Origin: Pandoraea commovens
GTDB lineage: Bacteria > Pseudomonadota > Gammaproteobacteria > Burkholderiales > Burkholderiaceae
Direction: 5' to 3'
NCBI RefSeq assembly: GCF_902459615.1
Contig: NZ_CABPSA010000001.1
Location: 434,001 to 498,000, forward strand
Length of the DNA stretch: 64,000 nt
Positions 8,068-18,044 of this stretch are shown in pieces. Each line of letters opens with the position of its first letter. Position 1 is the first letter of the stretch. The notes beneath the pieces were generated by a model. It did not search any database, was not told the origin of the DNA, and saw nothing but the letters and a program-made list of their open reading frames with translations. Position numbers and translations under genes: made by a program.

Positions 8068-8964
8068 TTACTTCTGCGATGCCTGAGCGAGCATCCATTC
8101 GCGGAAGGTCCGCAATGCCGAACGTTGTTGCAGGCGCTCCTTCGGATAGCAGAGGTAATGCCCATGACGCGGCACATCCACGCCAGCATCGACGGGCACG
8201 ACGAGGCGGCCAGCCTGTATCGCCTCGCGCGCCAGAAACTCCGGCACCAGTCCCATACCCATGCCCGCCTCCGCCGCCTGTAGCAGCACCGAGTACTGCT
8301 CGAAGCGAGGCCCCGGGCGCTGCGCATGGGGCGCGACGTCGAAGCACGTTGCCCATGTTCCCCACACTTCTTCCGCCTGATTGTGCACGAGCCTCGGTGC
8401 GCGAGCCACATCCGTTGCGCTCGCCAGCGGATAACGCGCAACGAACGAAGGCGCACAGACCGGCACGAACCGCCGTCCATCCAGATACTCGCTCACGACA
8501 CCCTCCCACGAGCCATCGCCATAGCGCACGGCCGCGTCCAGCGTGAAAGGGAAAGCATCGCCATGCGCCAGATGACGGCTGAAACTTAGCGTAACGCCAG
8601 GCGTGCTCGCCAGGAAGTCGGGCAAACGGGGGATCAACCATTTGGTGGTGAACGTCGGCACGCTGGCAATCGTCAGCAGATCGCTTTCGCCGCGCGACGT
8701 CATCAGTTCCAGCGACGCATTGCCGATCTCGCGAAGCGGCTCCGCCACGCGGTCGTGATAACGACGCCCCGCCTCGGTCAGCACCAGATGACGTCCTTCG
8801 CGCACGAACAACGCAGTGCCGACCAGCGTCTCAAGCGCCCCGATCTGCCGACTCACGGCACTCGGCGTCAGGCCCAGCTCACGAGCGGCACGAGAAAAAT
8901 TCAAGTGTCTCGCGGCGCTGGTGAAGGCGAGCAGTTCTGCGATGTTCGGATAGCAGTGGCGCAT
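8068..8964 (-). CDS. LysR-family transcriptional regulator, GcvA-like subgroup
   Basis: 298 residues. The helix-turn-helix reads LLAFTSAARHLNFSRAARELGLTPSAVSRQIGALETLVGTALFVREGRHLVLTEAGRRYHDRV. The effector domain has the GcvA/AmpR-type motifs TKWLIPRLPDFLASTPGVTLSFSRHL and LDAAVRYGDGSWEGV, and a GMGMGLVPEFLAREAIQAGRLVVP region near the C-terminus. It is divergent from the ABC importer operon that starts at 9226, across a 261-base gap, so it may regulate that operon. The effector is unknown. The ATG at 8964 is the only start that keeps the whole helix-turn-helix. Confidence 0.9.
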   Translation of the reverse strand: MRHCYPNIAELLAFTSAARHLNFSRAARELGLTPSAVSRQIGALETLVGTALFVREGRHLVLTEAGRRYHDRVAEPLREIGNASLELMTSRGESDLLTIASVPTFTTKWLIPRLPDFLASTPGVTLSFSRHLAHGDAFPFTLDAAVRYGDGSWEGVVSEYLDGRRFVPVCAPSFVARYPLASATDVARAPRLVHNQAEEVWGTWATCFDVAPHAQRPGPRFEQYSVLLQAAEAGMGMGLVPEFLAREAIQAGRLVVPVDAGVDVPRHGHYLCYPKERLQQRSALRTFREWMLAQASQK

Positions 8965-9225
8965 CGGGGAATGTCAGGCTGGCGTTGGGTTCCGGTCAGA
9001 AACAGCGGTTCGCCGTCGATTCCGACGACGCACCAACTGTTCCGTTTTCGCACAGGACGATGCCCGAATCGTGTGTTTTCTTCATGACGATGACATTTCA
9101 GACCGTGAAACTCTCGCCCAACGTCGATCCGGCTGTCTCCCCGCCTGCCCTTTTGCAGTAAGGGATTGCAAGACATCCGGCCGACCGATGCGAATTTGTC
9201 ACCGTATGCCGTTCAGGTTTCCCCG

Positions 9226-10125
9226 ATGTCCGACGTTCACGCCGACCGCCTTGCCCAAACTGTGCCACCCCGGCACAACCCAGCCCCTGCCGACGCAGGT
9301 GCCGTGGGGCATGCCGCGCCAAGTGCGAAGACGGGGCTGCTGATCTGGACCGTGCGCGCCGTGGCCGCGCTGTTTCTGATCTACCTCTGCCTGCCCGTGC
9401 TGTTACTGCTGATCGGCGCTTTCGGCCAGACGTGGACCAATACCGTATTGCCGACGGGGGTGACGGGGCATTGGTTCACCGATCTGGCGGGCGACCCGTC
9501 GTTTCGCCGTGCGTTCTCGACGAGCCTCATCGTCGCGCTGAGCTGCTGTGCGATGACCGCACTGATCGGTCTGCCGCTGGCGTACTCGCTTCATCACCGC
9601 TCGCGCAGCGGCCGCGGCGCGATTGCACGGCTGGTGACACTGCTGCCGGTGGCGGTGCCCGCCCTCACGCTCGGCTTCGGCTACATCGCCGTCTTCAGCG
9701 GCGACACCCTGCCGTGGCTCGGCTCGCTCTGGCTGCTCGTGCTGGCGCACGCCGTACTCACGCTGCCCTATCTCACGCAGACGTTGCTTGCCGATCTGCG
9801 GCATCTAGACATTGCCAAACTTGAGGATTGCGCGGCCACGCTGGGCGCATCGCCGCTGCGTCAGTTCCTGACGATTGCCGTGCCGAATCTCACGCACAGT
9901 CTGGTGGCCGGGCTTGTGATGGTCGCAGCGCTCTCAATCGGCGAATTCCAGATTTCCAATCTCATCGCGGGTTTCCGCTATCGCAACTATCCGGTGGTGT
10001 TGCTTCAGGCGTTCTACGGTGCGACCGGCTTCGCCTGCGCGGCCACCGTCGTGCTGCTCGTGCTCGCGCTTGCCGCGACCGGCATGTCGATCGTTGCTGC
10101 GTCCCGCCAGAAGGTCAGTTCATGA
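9226..10125 (+). CDS. ABC transporter permease (Fe3+/spermidine-putrescine type)
   Basis: 299 residues with six predicted membrane segments. The EAA-like loop LEDCAATLGASPLRQFLTIAVPNLTHSLVAGLVMVAALSIGEFQISNLIAG is characteristic of binding-protein-dependent permeases of the PotC/FbpB/PhnV type. I prefer the ATG at 9226; a TTG at 9166 would add 20 residues. The stop overlaps the ATPase start (ATGA at 10122-10125), indicating translational coupling. It is the first gene of a permease-ATPase-binding protein-permease operon. Confidence 0.88.
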   Translation: MSDVHADRLAQTVPPRHNPAPADAGAVGHAAPSAKTGLLIWTVRAVAALFLIYLCLPVLLLLIGAFGQTWTNTVLPTGVTGHWFTDLAGDPSFRRAFSTSLIVALSCCAMTALIGLPLAYSLHHRSRSGRGAIARLVTLLPVAVPALTLGFGYIAVFSGDTLPWLGSLWLLVLAHAVLTLPYLTQTLLADLRHLDIAKLEDCAATLGASPLRQFLTIAVPNLTHSLVAGLVMVAALSIGEFQISNLIAGFRYRNYPVVLLQAFYGATGFACAATVVLLVLALAATGMSIVAASRQKVSS

Positions 10126-11159
10126 GCCTCACTCTCGAAAACGTCAGCTTCCGCTACGCAGGCGCGGCCAATGGCCTCGACGACGTCAGCTTGCAAGCGC
10201 GTCAGGGCGAATTGCTTGCCGTGATGGGCCGCAGCGGCTCGGGCAAGTCCACCGTACTGCGCCTCGTCGCAGGTCTGCTCGACGGTTATCGCGGACGCAT
10301 TGCCATCGGCGGTGAAGACGTCGGCGGCGTGCCGGTCTGGCGTCGTCACGTCGGCATGGTGTTCCAGCAGTACGCGCTGTTCCCGCATCTGAGCGTCGTC
10401 GATAACGTCGCCTATGGACTTCGGATGCAAGGCGTCAAGGCGGCCGAGCGTCAGCGTGCGGCCTTCGACATGCTCACACGTGTCGGGCTGGCCGAATTCG
10501 CAACGCGTCGCCCGATGTCCCTTTCCGGCGGTCAGCAACAGCGCGTGGCACTTGCCCGCGCCCTGGCCATCTCGCCGCGCGTGTTGCTGCTCGACGAACC
10601 GCTCGCCGCGCTCGACGCAGGCATCCGTCAACAATTGCGCGACGAAATTCGCGCGCTGCAACAGGCCAGCGGCGCAACCACTTTGATCGTCACGCACGAC
10701 CGCGACGAGGCGCTGAGCATGGCCGACCGCGTTGCCGTCATCGATAACGGCCGCCTGCTGCAAATCGATACGCCGCAACGCCTGTACGACGCCCCTGCCT
10801 GCGCAACGGTGGCGAGCTTTACCGGGTTGTCGACGGTGTTGCCTGCGCGGGTGACGCGTCCCGGCATGGTCGATACCGGCTTCGCCGAGCTGCACGTCGA
10901 GACCGGCGCATGGCGGCCGGGGACGGCCGTCTCGCTGCTGGTGCGCCCCGAACACATCCAGTGTGACCCGCCTGTGAGCACCATCAACCGTCTCGGCGGT
11001 CATCCGGGCGCGGTGCGCTTCTTCGGCGCGACCTGCCGATTCGATTTCCTGCCCGAAGGCGCAACGACCCCACTGCTCGGCGAGAGTCGCACGCCCGCGT
11101 CGTTCGCCATCGCGCTTGACCCCGCGCATCTGCGCGTATTGCCGCCGGCGGGGGCCTGA
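10122..11159 (+). CDS. ABC transporter ATP-binding protein (FbpC/PotA-like)
   Basis: 345 residues. The Walker A is GRSGSGKST at residues 36-44, followed by the Q-loop VFQQYALFPHLSV, the signature LSGGQQQRVALARAL, Walker B VLLLDEPLAALD and the switch histidine in IVTHDRDEA. A C-terminal TOBE-like domain (from about residue 240; SLLVRPEHIQ) is typical of importer ATPases for iron, polyamines and sugars. The start overlaps the previous stop by four bases. It energises the importer formed with the flanking permeases. The substrate is unresolved. Confidence 0.9.
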   Translation: MSLTLENVSFRYAGAANGLDDVSLQARQGELLAVMGRSGSGKSTVLRLVAGLLDGYRGRIAIGGEDVGGVPVWRRHVGMVFQQYALFPHLSVVDNVAYGLRMQGVKAAERQRAAFDMLTRVGLAEFATRRPMSLSGGQQQRVALARALAISPRVLLLDEPLAALDAGIRQQLRDEIRALQQASGATTLIVTHDRDEALSMADRVAVIDNGRLLQIDTPQRLYDAPACATVASFTGLSTVLPARVTRPGMVDTGFAELHVETGAWRPGTAVSLLVRPEHIQCDPPVSTINRLGGHPGAVRFFGATCRFDFLPEGATTPLLGESRTPASFAIALDPAHLRVLPPAGA

Positions 11160-11229
11160 GATGCCTGCCCTCATGACCGCGCGAGCTGCCCAACATTTCC
11201 CGATTCATGTCCAAGACGGAGCTATGTCG

Positions 11230-12345
11230 ATGATCCACCCCGCCTCTTACCTGCGCCCGCGCGCCCTGCCCGCACTGGCGACGCTCGCGACTGCATTTGC
11301 ACTGCTGTCGGGTGCCGCGGGTTCCGCGTCCGCTCAAACCAGCGCTACCGCGCCGCTGTATCCGGGCGAGACTGAACTGTATGCCAAGGCGGCCGAAGAA
11401 GGTCTGGTCGTGTCGTTCGACACCGGCCCGGAGTGGGCCAACTGGAAGGCGCTGTTCGCCGAATTCCGCAAGCGCTATCCGAAGGTCGAGATCACGTACA
11501 ACGACATCGGCTCCGCCGCGACCGTCACCGCATTGGACAAGTCCCGTCGCCGTCCGCAAGCCGACACGGCTTACTACTTCGCAGGCTCAGCGCTCGACGC
11601 CGTCCAGAAGGATGTGGTCGCACCGTTCAAGCCGATCAACTTCGACACGCTGCCGAAGGTCTTCCGCGACAACGACGGTCGCTGGTTCACCATCCACTCG
11701 CTCAATATCGCGTTCCTCGTGAACACCAAGCTGGTTAAGCACGTGCCGCAGTCGTGGGCCGACCTGCTCAAGCCCGAGTACAAGAACTCGGTGGTGTACC
11801 TCGATCCGCGCTCGACCGGTCAGGGTCAGGTCGCCGTGTTTGCAGCGGCTTACGCCTTCGGCGGCAACGTCGACAATCCGAAGCCGGGTGCCGAGTTCTT
11901 CGGCAAGTTGCGTGATGCAGGCAACGTGATGCGCGTCGAAGGCACCACGCCGTATGCCAAGTTCGTCAAGGGCGAGATCCCGATTCTCATCGGTTACGAG
12001 AACGATGGCCTGAAGGCCAAGTACACCGACGGGATGGGCGACGCCGCACAGGTCGTGATTCCGAAGGAAGCCAGCGTCTCGGCACCCTACGCGATCAGCC
12101 TCGTGAAGAACGGCCCCAATCCGGAAGCAGCCAAGTTGTGGCTGAACCTCATCATGAGCCCGGTCGGTCAGTCGCTGTTCGCGCAGGGCTATGTGCGACC
12201 GGCCGTGCCCGGCACGCCGTTCACTGCCGAGATGCGCGCCCGCATGCCGGACGCCCCGCAGGTGCATCCGCTCGACGTCGCTCGCGCCGCTGCGCAAAAG
12301 GCCGAAGTCGATCGTCTGTGGTCGGCCGCCGCGCTCGCCAAGTGA
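11230..12345 (+). CDS. ABC transporter extracellular solute-binding protein (AfuA/FbpA/PotD-like)
   Basis: 371 residues. A signal peptide (YLRPRALPALATLATAFALLSGAAGSASAQT) precedes a mature domain starting near LYPGETELYAKAAEEGLVVSFDTGPEWANWKALFAEFRKRYPKVEITYND. That start and the later DLLKPEYKNSVVYLDPRSTGQGQ match the iron/polyamine/aminoethylphosphonate binding-protein clan. I chose ATG 11230 because GGAG at 11218-11221 is spaced eight bases from it, while ATG 11224 would be only two bases away. The ligand cannot be read from sequence. It lies between the ATPase and the second permease gene. Confidence 0.87.
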   Translation: MIHPASYLRPRALPALATLATAFALLSGAAGSASAQTSATAPLYPGETELYAKAAEEGLVVSFDTGPEWANWKALFAEFRKRYPKVEITYNDIGSAATVTALDKSRRRPQADTAYYFAGSALDAVQKDVVAPFKPINFDTLPKVFRDNDGRWFTIHSLNIAFLVNTKLVKHVPQSWADLLKPEYKNSVVYLDPRSTGQGQVAVFAAAYAFGGNVDNPKPGAEFFGKLRDAGNVMRVEGTTPYAKFVKGEIPILIGYENDGLKAKYTDGMGDAAQVVIPKEASVSAPYAISLVKNGPNPEAAKLWLNLIMSPVGQSLFAQGYVRPAVPGTPFTAEMRARMPDAPQVHPLDVARAAAQKAEVDRLWSAAALAK

Positions 12346-13253
12346 GTTCGCAGACCATGACGTCAGCGCGCGCATCGACCGGCATCGTCGAGCCACCGGA
12401 TCCCCACGTGTCGCCAGGACCGCAGCGTGTGAAAGACATGCCGCGTGGCTGGGTGCGCCGCTTCGGTGGCCTGCCCGCCGCCGTGGTACTGACACTCGGC
12501 TTCGGCCTGCCGCTCGCGTCGCTGGTCGTGGCGGCGTTCGAAGGACATGGTGGAGCGATTTCCGCCATTGCCCTCGATCCGCTGGTGCGCGATGCCTTCG
12601 TCAACTCGCTGGCGCTGGCCGTCGGCGCGGGTACCGTCTCGCTGATCGTCGGCGCGCTGATCGCCGTGACGCTTGCGCGTCAGACGCCGCGCCGTCGTCG
12701 AATCTGGCTGGCGGCTATGGGCGTGCCGCTCGCCTTCTCGGGGCTGGTGATTGCGTATGGCTTCATTCTGGCGTTCGGCCGCTCCGGCTTCGTGACGATG
12801 ACCCTCGCCTCGCTCGGCGCAGATCCGGTGCACCTCGGTGCGCTGATCTACACCGCACCCGGACTCGTCGCCGCCTATGCGTATTACCTGATCCCGCGCG
12901 TGGCGCTGATGGTCTATCCGGCCATCGCCAACCTAGATCGCCGCCCCATCGAAGCTGCGCTCACGCTGGGTGCAACGCCGTTGCGCGCGATCGTCGACGT
13001 CGCCCTGCGCGAACTGTGGCCCACGCTGGCCGCCGCGTGGTGTCTCGTCACGGCGATTGCGCTCGGGACGTACGGCACGGCACTGGCGCTCGCCGGTACT
13101 CAGATCAACATCCTGCCGTTGCTCATGTTCCTGAAGATGTCGGACGGGCAAACGGATTTCCCTCAGGCTGCCGCGCTGTCGCTCGTGTTGATGGCGGTAT
13201 GCAGCGGTGTGCTCGCTCTCGGAGAGTGTCTTGTACGGCGTCATCCTCAATGA
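12342..13253 (+). CDS. ABC transporter permease, second subunit
   Basis: About 303 residues with six membrane segments starting near PAAVVLTLGFGLPLASLVVAAF. The coupling loop is IEAALTLGATPLRAIVDVALRELWPTLAAAWCLVTAIALGTYGTALALAG. Two starts are possible: GTG 12342, which overlaps the preceding stop as GTGA and suggests coupling, or ATG 12357. It pairs with the permease at 9226. The last 47 bases overlap the longest form of the next gene. Confidence 0.85.
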   Translation: MSSQTMTSARASTGIVEPPDPHVSPGPQRVKDMPRGWVRRFGGLPAAVVLTLGFGLPLASLVVAAFEGHGGAISAIALDPLVRDAFVNSLALAVGAGTVSLIVGALIAVTLARQTPRRRRIWLAAMGVPLAFSGLVIAYGFILAFGRSGFVTMTLASLGADPVHLGALIYTAPGLVAAYAYYLIPRVALMVYPAIANLDRRPIEAALTLGATPLRAIVDVALRELWPTLAAAWCLVTAIALGTYGTALALAGTQINILPLLMFLKMSDGQTDFPQAAALSLVLMAVCSGVLALGECLVRRHPQ

Positions 13254-13806
13254 GTGGTCGGCTGCGGCCCGCCACGCTCTCGATCAACTCGCAGCCCGTC
13301 AGGCAGGTCCCTCGCGTCATGTGACGCCCGTCGGTCTCATCGGCCCGCGCGAAGCCTCGCCCGCACAACTCTACGCCGCGCAATGCATCGGCGAAGCGCT
13401 GGCGGCGGCCGGTATCGCGCTGGTATGCGGTGGCAAGGGTGGCGTGATGGAAGCAGCTTCCGCCGGGGCATCGGCCGCTGGCGGCATCGTGATCGGCCTG
13501 CTGCCCGAGGAGCATGCGAACGACGCCAATCCGTACCTGAGCGTGGCGCTGCCCACTGGCCTCGGCATCACGCGCAACGCCCTGATCGCGCGTGCTTCGA
13601 TCTGCCTCGTCGCCGTGGGCGGCGGGCTGGGCACGCTTTCGGAAATCGCGCTCGGCCTTCAGTGGCGCAAACCGGTCTTTACCGTCCTCGACGCCCCGGC
13701 AGTACCGGGCACGGAGAGCTTCGACGATATCGACGCATTGGTCGTGGCCGTGGCCACCTGGCTGAGCGTCACCGGACTTCCCGGAGGTGATCACCCCGGA
13801 AAGTAA
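13207..13806 (+). CDS. LOG/SLOG-family Rossmann-fold protein (TIGR00725-like)
   Basis: Up to 199 residues. VTPVGLIGPREASPAQLYAAQCIGEALAAAGIALVCGGKGGVMEAASAGASAAGG and AVGGGLGTLSEIALGLQWRKPVF are the paired Rossmann motifs of the LOG family, whose GGGxGTxxE loop binds nucleotides. Some members are cytokinin-activating phosphoribohydrolases; many bacterial ones are uncharacterised. The start is uncertain: GTG 13207 lies inside the permease gene, whereas TTG 13231 has GGAGAG four bases before it. It is the last gene of the importer operon and is followed at once by a strong hairpin. Confidence 0.75.
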   Translation: MCSLSESVLYGVILNEWSAAARHALDQLAARQAGPSRHVTPVGLIGPREASPAQLYAAQCIGEALAAAGIALVCGGKGGVMEAASAGASAAGGIVIGLLPEEHANDANPYLSVALPTGLGITRNALIARASICLVAVGGGLGTLSEIALGLQWRKPVFTVLDAPAVPGTESFDDIDALVVAVATWLSVTGLPGGDHPGK

Positions 13807-13859
13807 CACCGGCAGTTCGATAAAAACCGACCCACACCGGGGAACTGCCGGTGCGTTTT
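13807..13859 (+). terminator. Terminator-like hairpin ending the ABC/LOG operon
   Basis: CACCGGCAGTTC (13807-13818) pairs perfectly over 12 bp with GAACTGCCGGTG (13842-13853), followed by CGTTTT. The loop is long (23 bases). It begins directly after the LOG stop codon. Confidence 0.7.
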
Positions 13860-13899
13860 CGTGATGTTCCTGCAATATAAATTTAGGACCACTAATATT

Positions 13900-15108
13900 A
13901 TGAAACGTATTCTTCTCGCTGCACTCGGCCTTGGCGGTATGGCCGGCATCATGGCTCCCGTCTACGCTCAGAGCAGCGTGACCTTGTACGGCATCGTCGA
14001 TGCCGGCGTGGGCTATGCCAGCGGTCAGCGCACGGCCAACTCCAAGGGCGGCGTCGGCGCACCGATCAACTACACGAACGGTTCGGTCTGGGGCTTCGCG
14101 AGCGGAACCTGGTCGGGCGACCGTTGGGGCCTGAAGGGCTCGGAAGATCTGGGTGGCGGCAACTCGGCCATCTTCCAGTTGGAAAACGGCTTCAACATCG
14201 GTAACGGTACGTCGGGTCAGGGTGGCCGTCAGTTCGGTCGTCAATCGTGGATGGGTCTGCAAAGCGCCACGCTCGGCAAGCTCACGTTCGGCCGTCAGTA
14301 CGATCCGATCGTCGACTACGTCGGCCCGATCAGCGCCGGTACGTTCGTGACCGGCATGGGTGCACACCCGGGCGATATCGACAACCAGGACAACCAGTCG
14401 CGCGTGAACAACTCGGTGAAGTGGGCCAGCCCGAACTACGCCGGCTTCCAGTTCGGCGCGATCTATGGCTTCGGCGGTCAACCCGGCAGCGTGAAGAACC
14501 AGAACACGTGGGGCTTCGGCGGTTCGTACGCCACCGGCCCGTTCGCCGTGGCCGTGGGCTACCTGCAGGCAACGAACGCCTACGGCACGTCGTCGAGCAC
14601 GTGGTCCGGTTCGTATGACGGCACGTTCGCTTCGTCGATCAACGAAGGCTTCGCCTCGGCTGCCAGCCAGCGCATCATCTCGGCCGCCGGTAGCTACACG
14701 TTCGGCGCCACGCAGGTCGGTATCCAGTACGGCAATGTGCAGTACACGCCGGGCGCGCTGTCGACGTTCGCCAGCTCCTTCACGTTCAACACGATCGGCA
14801 CGAGCATCGCTTATCAGTTCACGCCGGCCCTGCGTCTGGCCGCGGCGTACAACTACACGCAAGGCAGCGACGTGAAGGGTTCGGGCGGTCCGAAGTACCA
14901 CACGGTGAACTTCGCCTCGTACTACGCGCTGTCGAAGCGCACGTCGCTGTACGGTCTGGTCGGCTATCAGAAGGCGTCGGGCAACACGCTCGACACGTTC
15001 GGCAACGTTGTCTCGGCGACGGCTTCGGTCGGCGACGTGGGCAACGGCATCTCCTCCGCCACGGCGACGCAGACGTTCGTGCGCGTGGGTGTCCGTCAGA
15101 CGTTCTAA
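13900..15108 (+). CDS. Outer-membrane porin, Burkholderiales type
   Basis: 402 residues. A signal peptide (MKRILLAALGLGGMAGIMAPVYAQ) is followed by SSVTLYGIVDAGVGYASG, the standard first strand of the betaproteobacterial trimeric porin family. Repeated strand patterns follow, such as WGLKGSEDLGGGNSAIFQLENGFNIG, RQSWMGLQSATLGKLTFGRQYD and AYNYTQGSDVKGSGG, and the C-terminus ends in Phe (VRVGVRQTF), which is needed for BAM assembly. I chose ATG 13900 because the signal peptide starts there, not at the upstream GTG/ATG. It lies just before hutC on the same strand and may help histidine or small-solute entry, but a hairpin separates it from the hut genes. Confidence 0.92.
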   Translation: MKRILLAALGLGGMAGIMAPVYAQSSVTLYGIVDAGVGYASGQRTANSKGGVGAPINYTNGSVWGFASGTWSGDRWGLKGSEDLGGGNSAIFQLENGFNIGNGTSGQGGRQFGRQSWMGLQSATLGKLTFGRQYDPIVDYVGPISAGTFVTGMGAHPGDIDNQDNQSRVNNSVKWASPNYAGFQFGAIYGFGGQPGSVKNQNTWGFGGSYATGPFAVAVGYLQATNAYGTSSSTWSGSYDGTFASSINEGFASAASQRIISAAGSYTFGATQVGIQYGNVQYTPGALSTFASSFTFNTIGTSIAYQFTPALRLAAAYNYTQGSDVKGSGGPKYHTVNFASYYALSKRTSLYGLVGYQKASGNTLDTFGNVVSATASVGDVGNGISSATATQTFVRVGVRQTF

Positions 15109-15431
15109 GCGTCTGAGCGGATCGTAGTGGTAGCACCGTAGTAGAAGTAGGGTCACGTTGGACGGTCCCCCGCCGCCCCACGGCGGGGGGCTCTGGTCTC
15201 ACCTCGGGGACTTCGCGAGAACCGGATCGACAGGCAACGTTGTGGACATGGTGTGGCGTTGCATGACGGACCGGCTCACCCTTGGGCACGCTTTCGCACC
15301 CCCCTCGCACGGCCTTGCCTCAAGCCGTGCCGTGCGCAGGCGTGCCGCTTTTTTTCTCGTCTCCGGCAGGCGATTGGCTTATCCTTCAGGCTTTCCCCAC
15401 ACGCACACTCGTGACCGGAGAGGCCAACAAG
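15109..15431. other. 323-base gap between porin and hutC
   Basis: The gap holds the GC-rich hairpin described next and a T-run near 15350-15356. I saw no gene and no clear HutC-type palindrome here. Confidence 0.5.
15167..15189 (+). terminator. GC-rich hairpin after the porin gene
   Basis: CCCCCGCCG (15167-15175) and CGGCGGGGG (15181-15189) form a perfect 9-bp stem with a 5-base loop, 58 bases after the porin stop. There is no T-run. Confidence 0.55.
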
Positions 15432-16187
15432 GTGCCACGCCAAACTGCTCAGCCCACTGCCGAAACGCTCAACGAACAAGGGCCTGCGCCGCGCTACTTG
15501 CAGCTCAAGCAGTTCATCTGCCGTCAGATCGACACGGGCGCCTGGCCGCCGCACCACCGCGTGCCATCGGAAAACGAACTGGTCGAACAGTCCGGTGTGA
15601 GCCGCATGACGGTCAATCGCGCGCTGCGTGAGCTGACTGCCGAAGGCCGACTCGTGCGCATGCAGGGTGTAGGCACGTTCGTCGCCGAACCGAAGTCACA
15701 CTCGCCGCTGCTCGCTGTCAACAACATTGCCGACGAAATCTCCGAGCACGGCCACCGCCATCGCGCCGAAGTGAAACTGCTGCGCGAGGAACTGGCCGGG
15801 CCTGAGCGCGCATTGGCGATGGGCTTGCAGGAACGCGAGAAGCTGTTCCATTCGGTCATCGTCCACTATCAGGACAACATTCCGGTACAGATCGAAGACC
15901 GCTTCGTCAATCCCTCGCTCGCCCCCAACTATCTCGAACAAGACTTCACCAAGCTCACGCCCAACGCCTACCTGCAGCGCACCTCGCCACTGACGTCGGG
16001 CGAGCATGTGGTCGAAGCCGTCACAGCGACGCCGGACGAAGCGCACATGCTGCAAATCCAGCGCACCGAACCCTGCCTGCTGATTCGCCGGAGAACATGG
16101 TCGGGCAAGCGTGTCGTCTCTGTCGCCCGTTTGCTGCATCCGGGTTCGCGCCATCGTCTCGAAGGGCGTTTCGGCGACGCCGAGTAA
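15432..16187 (+). CDS. hutC: HutC, GntR-family repressor of histidine utilisation
   Basis: 251 residues from GTG 15432, which has GGAGAGG about eight bases upstream; other starts would add an unconvincing N-terminus. Residues about 18-90 form the GntR winged helix ([66 protein letters not shown]). The rest is a UTRA effector domain ([24 protein letters not shown] and [33 protein letters not shown]), which in HutC binds urocanate. It is the first hut gene and is followed by a TGTATATACA-type operator before hutU, as expected for urocanate-relieved repression. Confidence 0.93.
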   Translation: MPRQTAQPTAETLNEQGPAPRYLQLKQFICRQIDTGAWPPHHRVPSENELVEQSGVSRMTVNRALRELTAEGRLVRMQGVGTFVAEPKSHSPLLAVNNIADEISEHGHRHRAEVKLLREELAGPERALAMGLQEREKLFHSVIVHYQDNIPVQIEDRFVNPSLAPNYLEQDFTKLTPNAYLQRTSPLTSGEHVVEAVTATPDEAHMLQIQRTEPCLLIRRRTWSGKRVVSVARLLHPGSRHRLEGRFGDAE

Positions 16188-16209
16188 TCTCGTCAACAAG
16201 TAAGGCCCG

Positions 16210-16239
16210 ACGAACGCCCTACCCAGGTTCGGCGTTCGT
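16210..16239 (+). terminator. Hairpin between hutC and hutU
   Basis: ACGAACGCC (16210-16218) and GGCGTTCGT (16231-16239) pair perfectly over 9 bp with a 12-base loop. No T-run follows. It may reduce read-through from hutC or be a leader structure upstream of the hutU promoter. Confidence 0.45.
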
Positions 16240-16261
16240 GAAAACCCTAGTTCCCGATTGG

Positions 16262-16273
16262 TTGTATATACAA
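16262..16273. promoter_or_regulatory. HutC operator upstream of hutU
   Basis: TTGTATATACAA at 16262-16273 is a perfect 12-bp palindrome containing the TGTATATACA core known for HutC sites in pseudomonads and enterics. A second half-site (TGTACAA, 16277-16283) follows. It lies 42 bases before the hutU start. Binding here is inferred from the match and from adjacent hutC. Confidence 0.85.
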
Positions 16274-16315
16274 TACTGTACAAGCCATCATCTGCTCAGA
16301 ACTAGAGGACTTACC

Positions 16316-17995
<1,680 letters not shown>

Positions 17996-18044
17996 ACATC
18001 AAGACAAGACACCCCCCGATATGTCGAATCAAGGAAATCCGTCC

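Noticed and set aside
7914-8546. 210-codon plus-strand frame overlapping the LysR gene
   Set aside because: Pro/Arg/Ala-rich with no start signal; the minus strand encodes an intact LysR protein.
13123-15156. 677-codon open frame antisense to the porin and LOG genes
   Set aside because: It is a GC-rich shadow: the translation is Arg/Ala/His-rich with no family pattern, and the opposite strand encodes a clear porin with signal peptide and terminal Phe.
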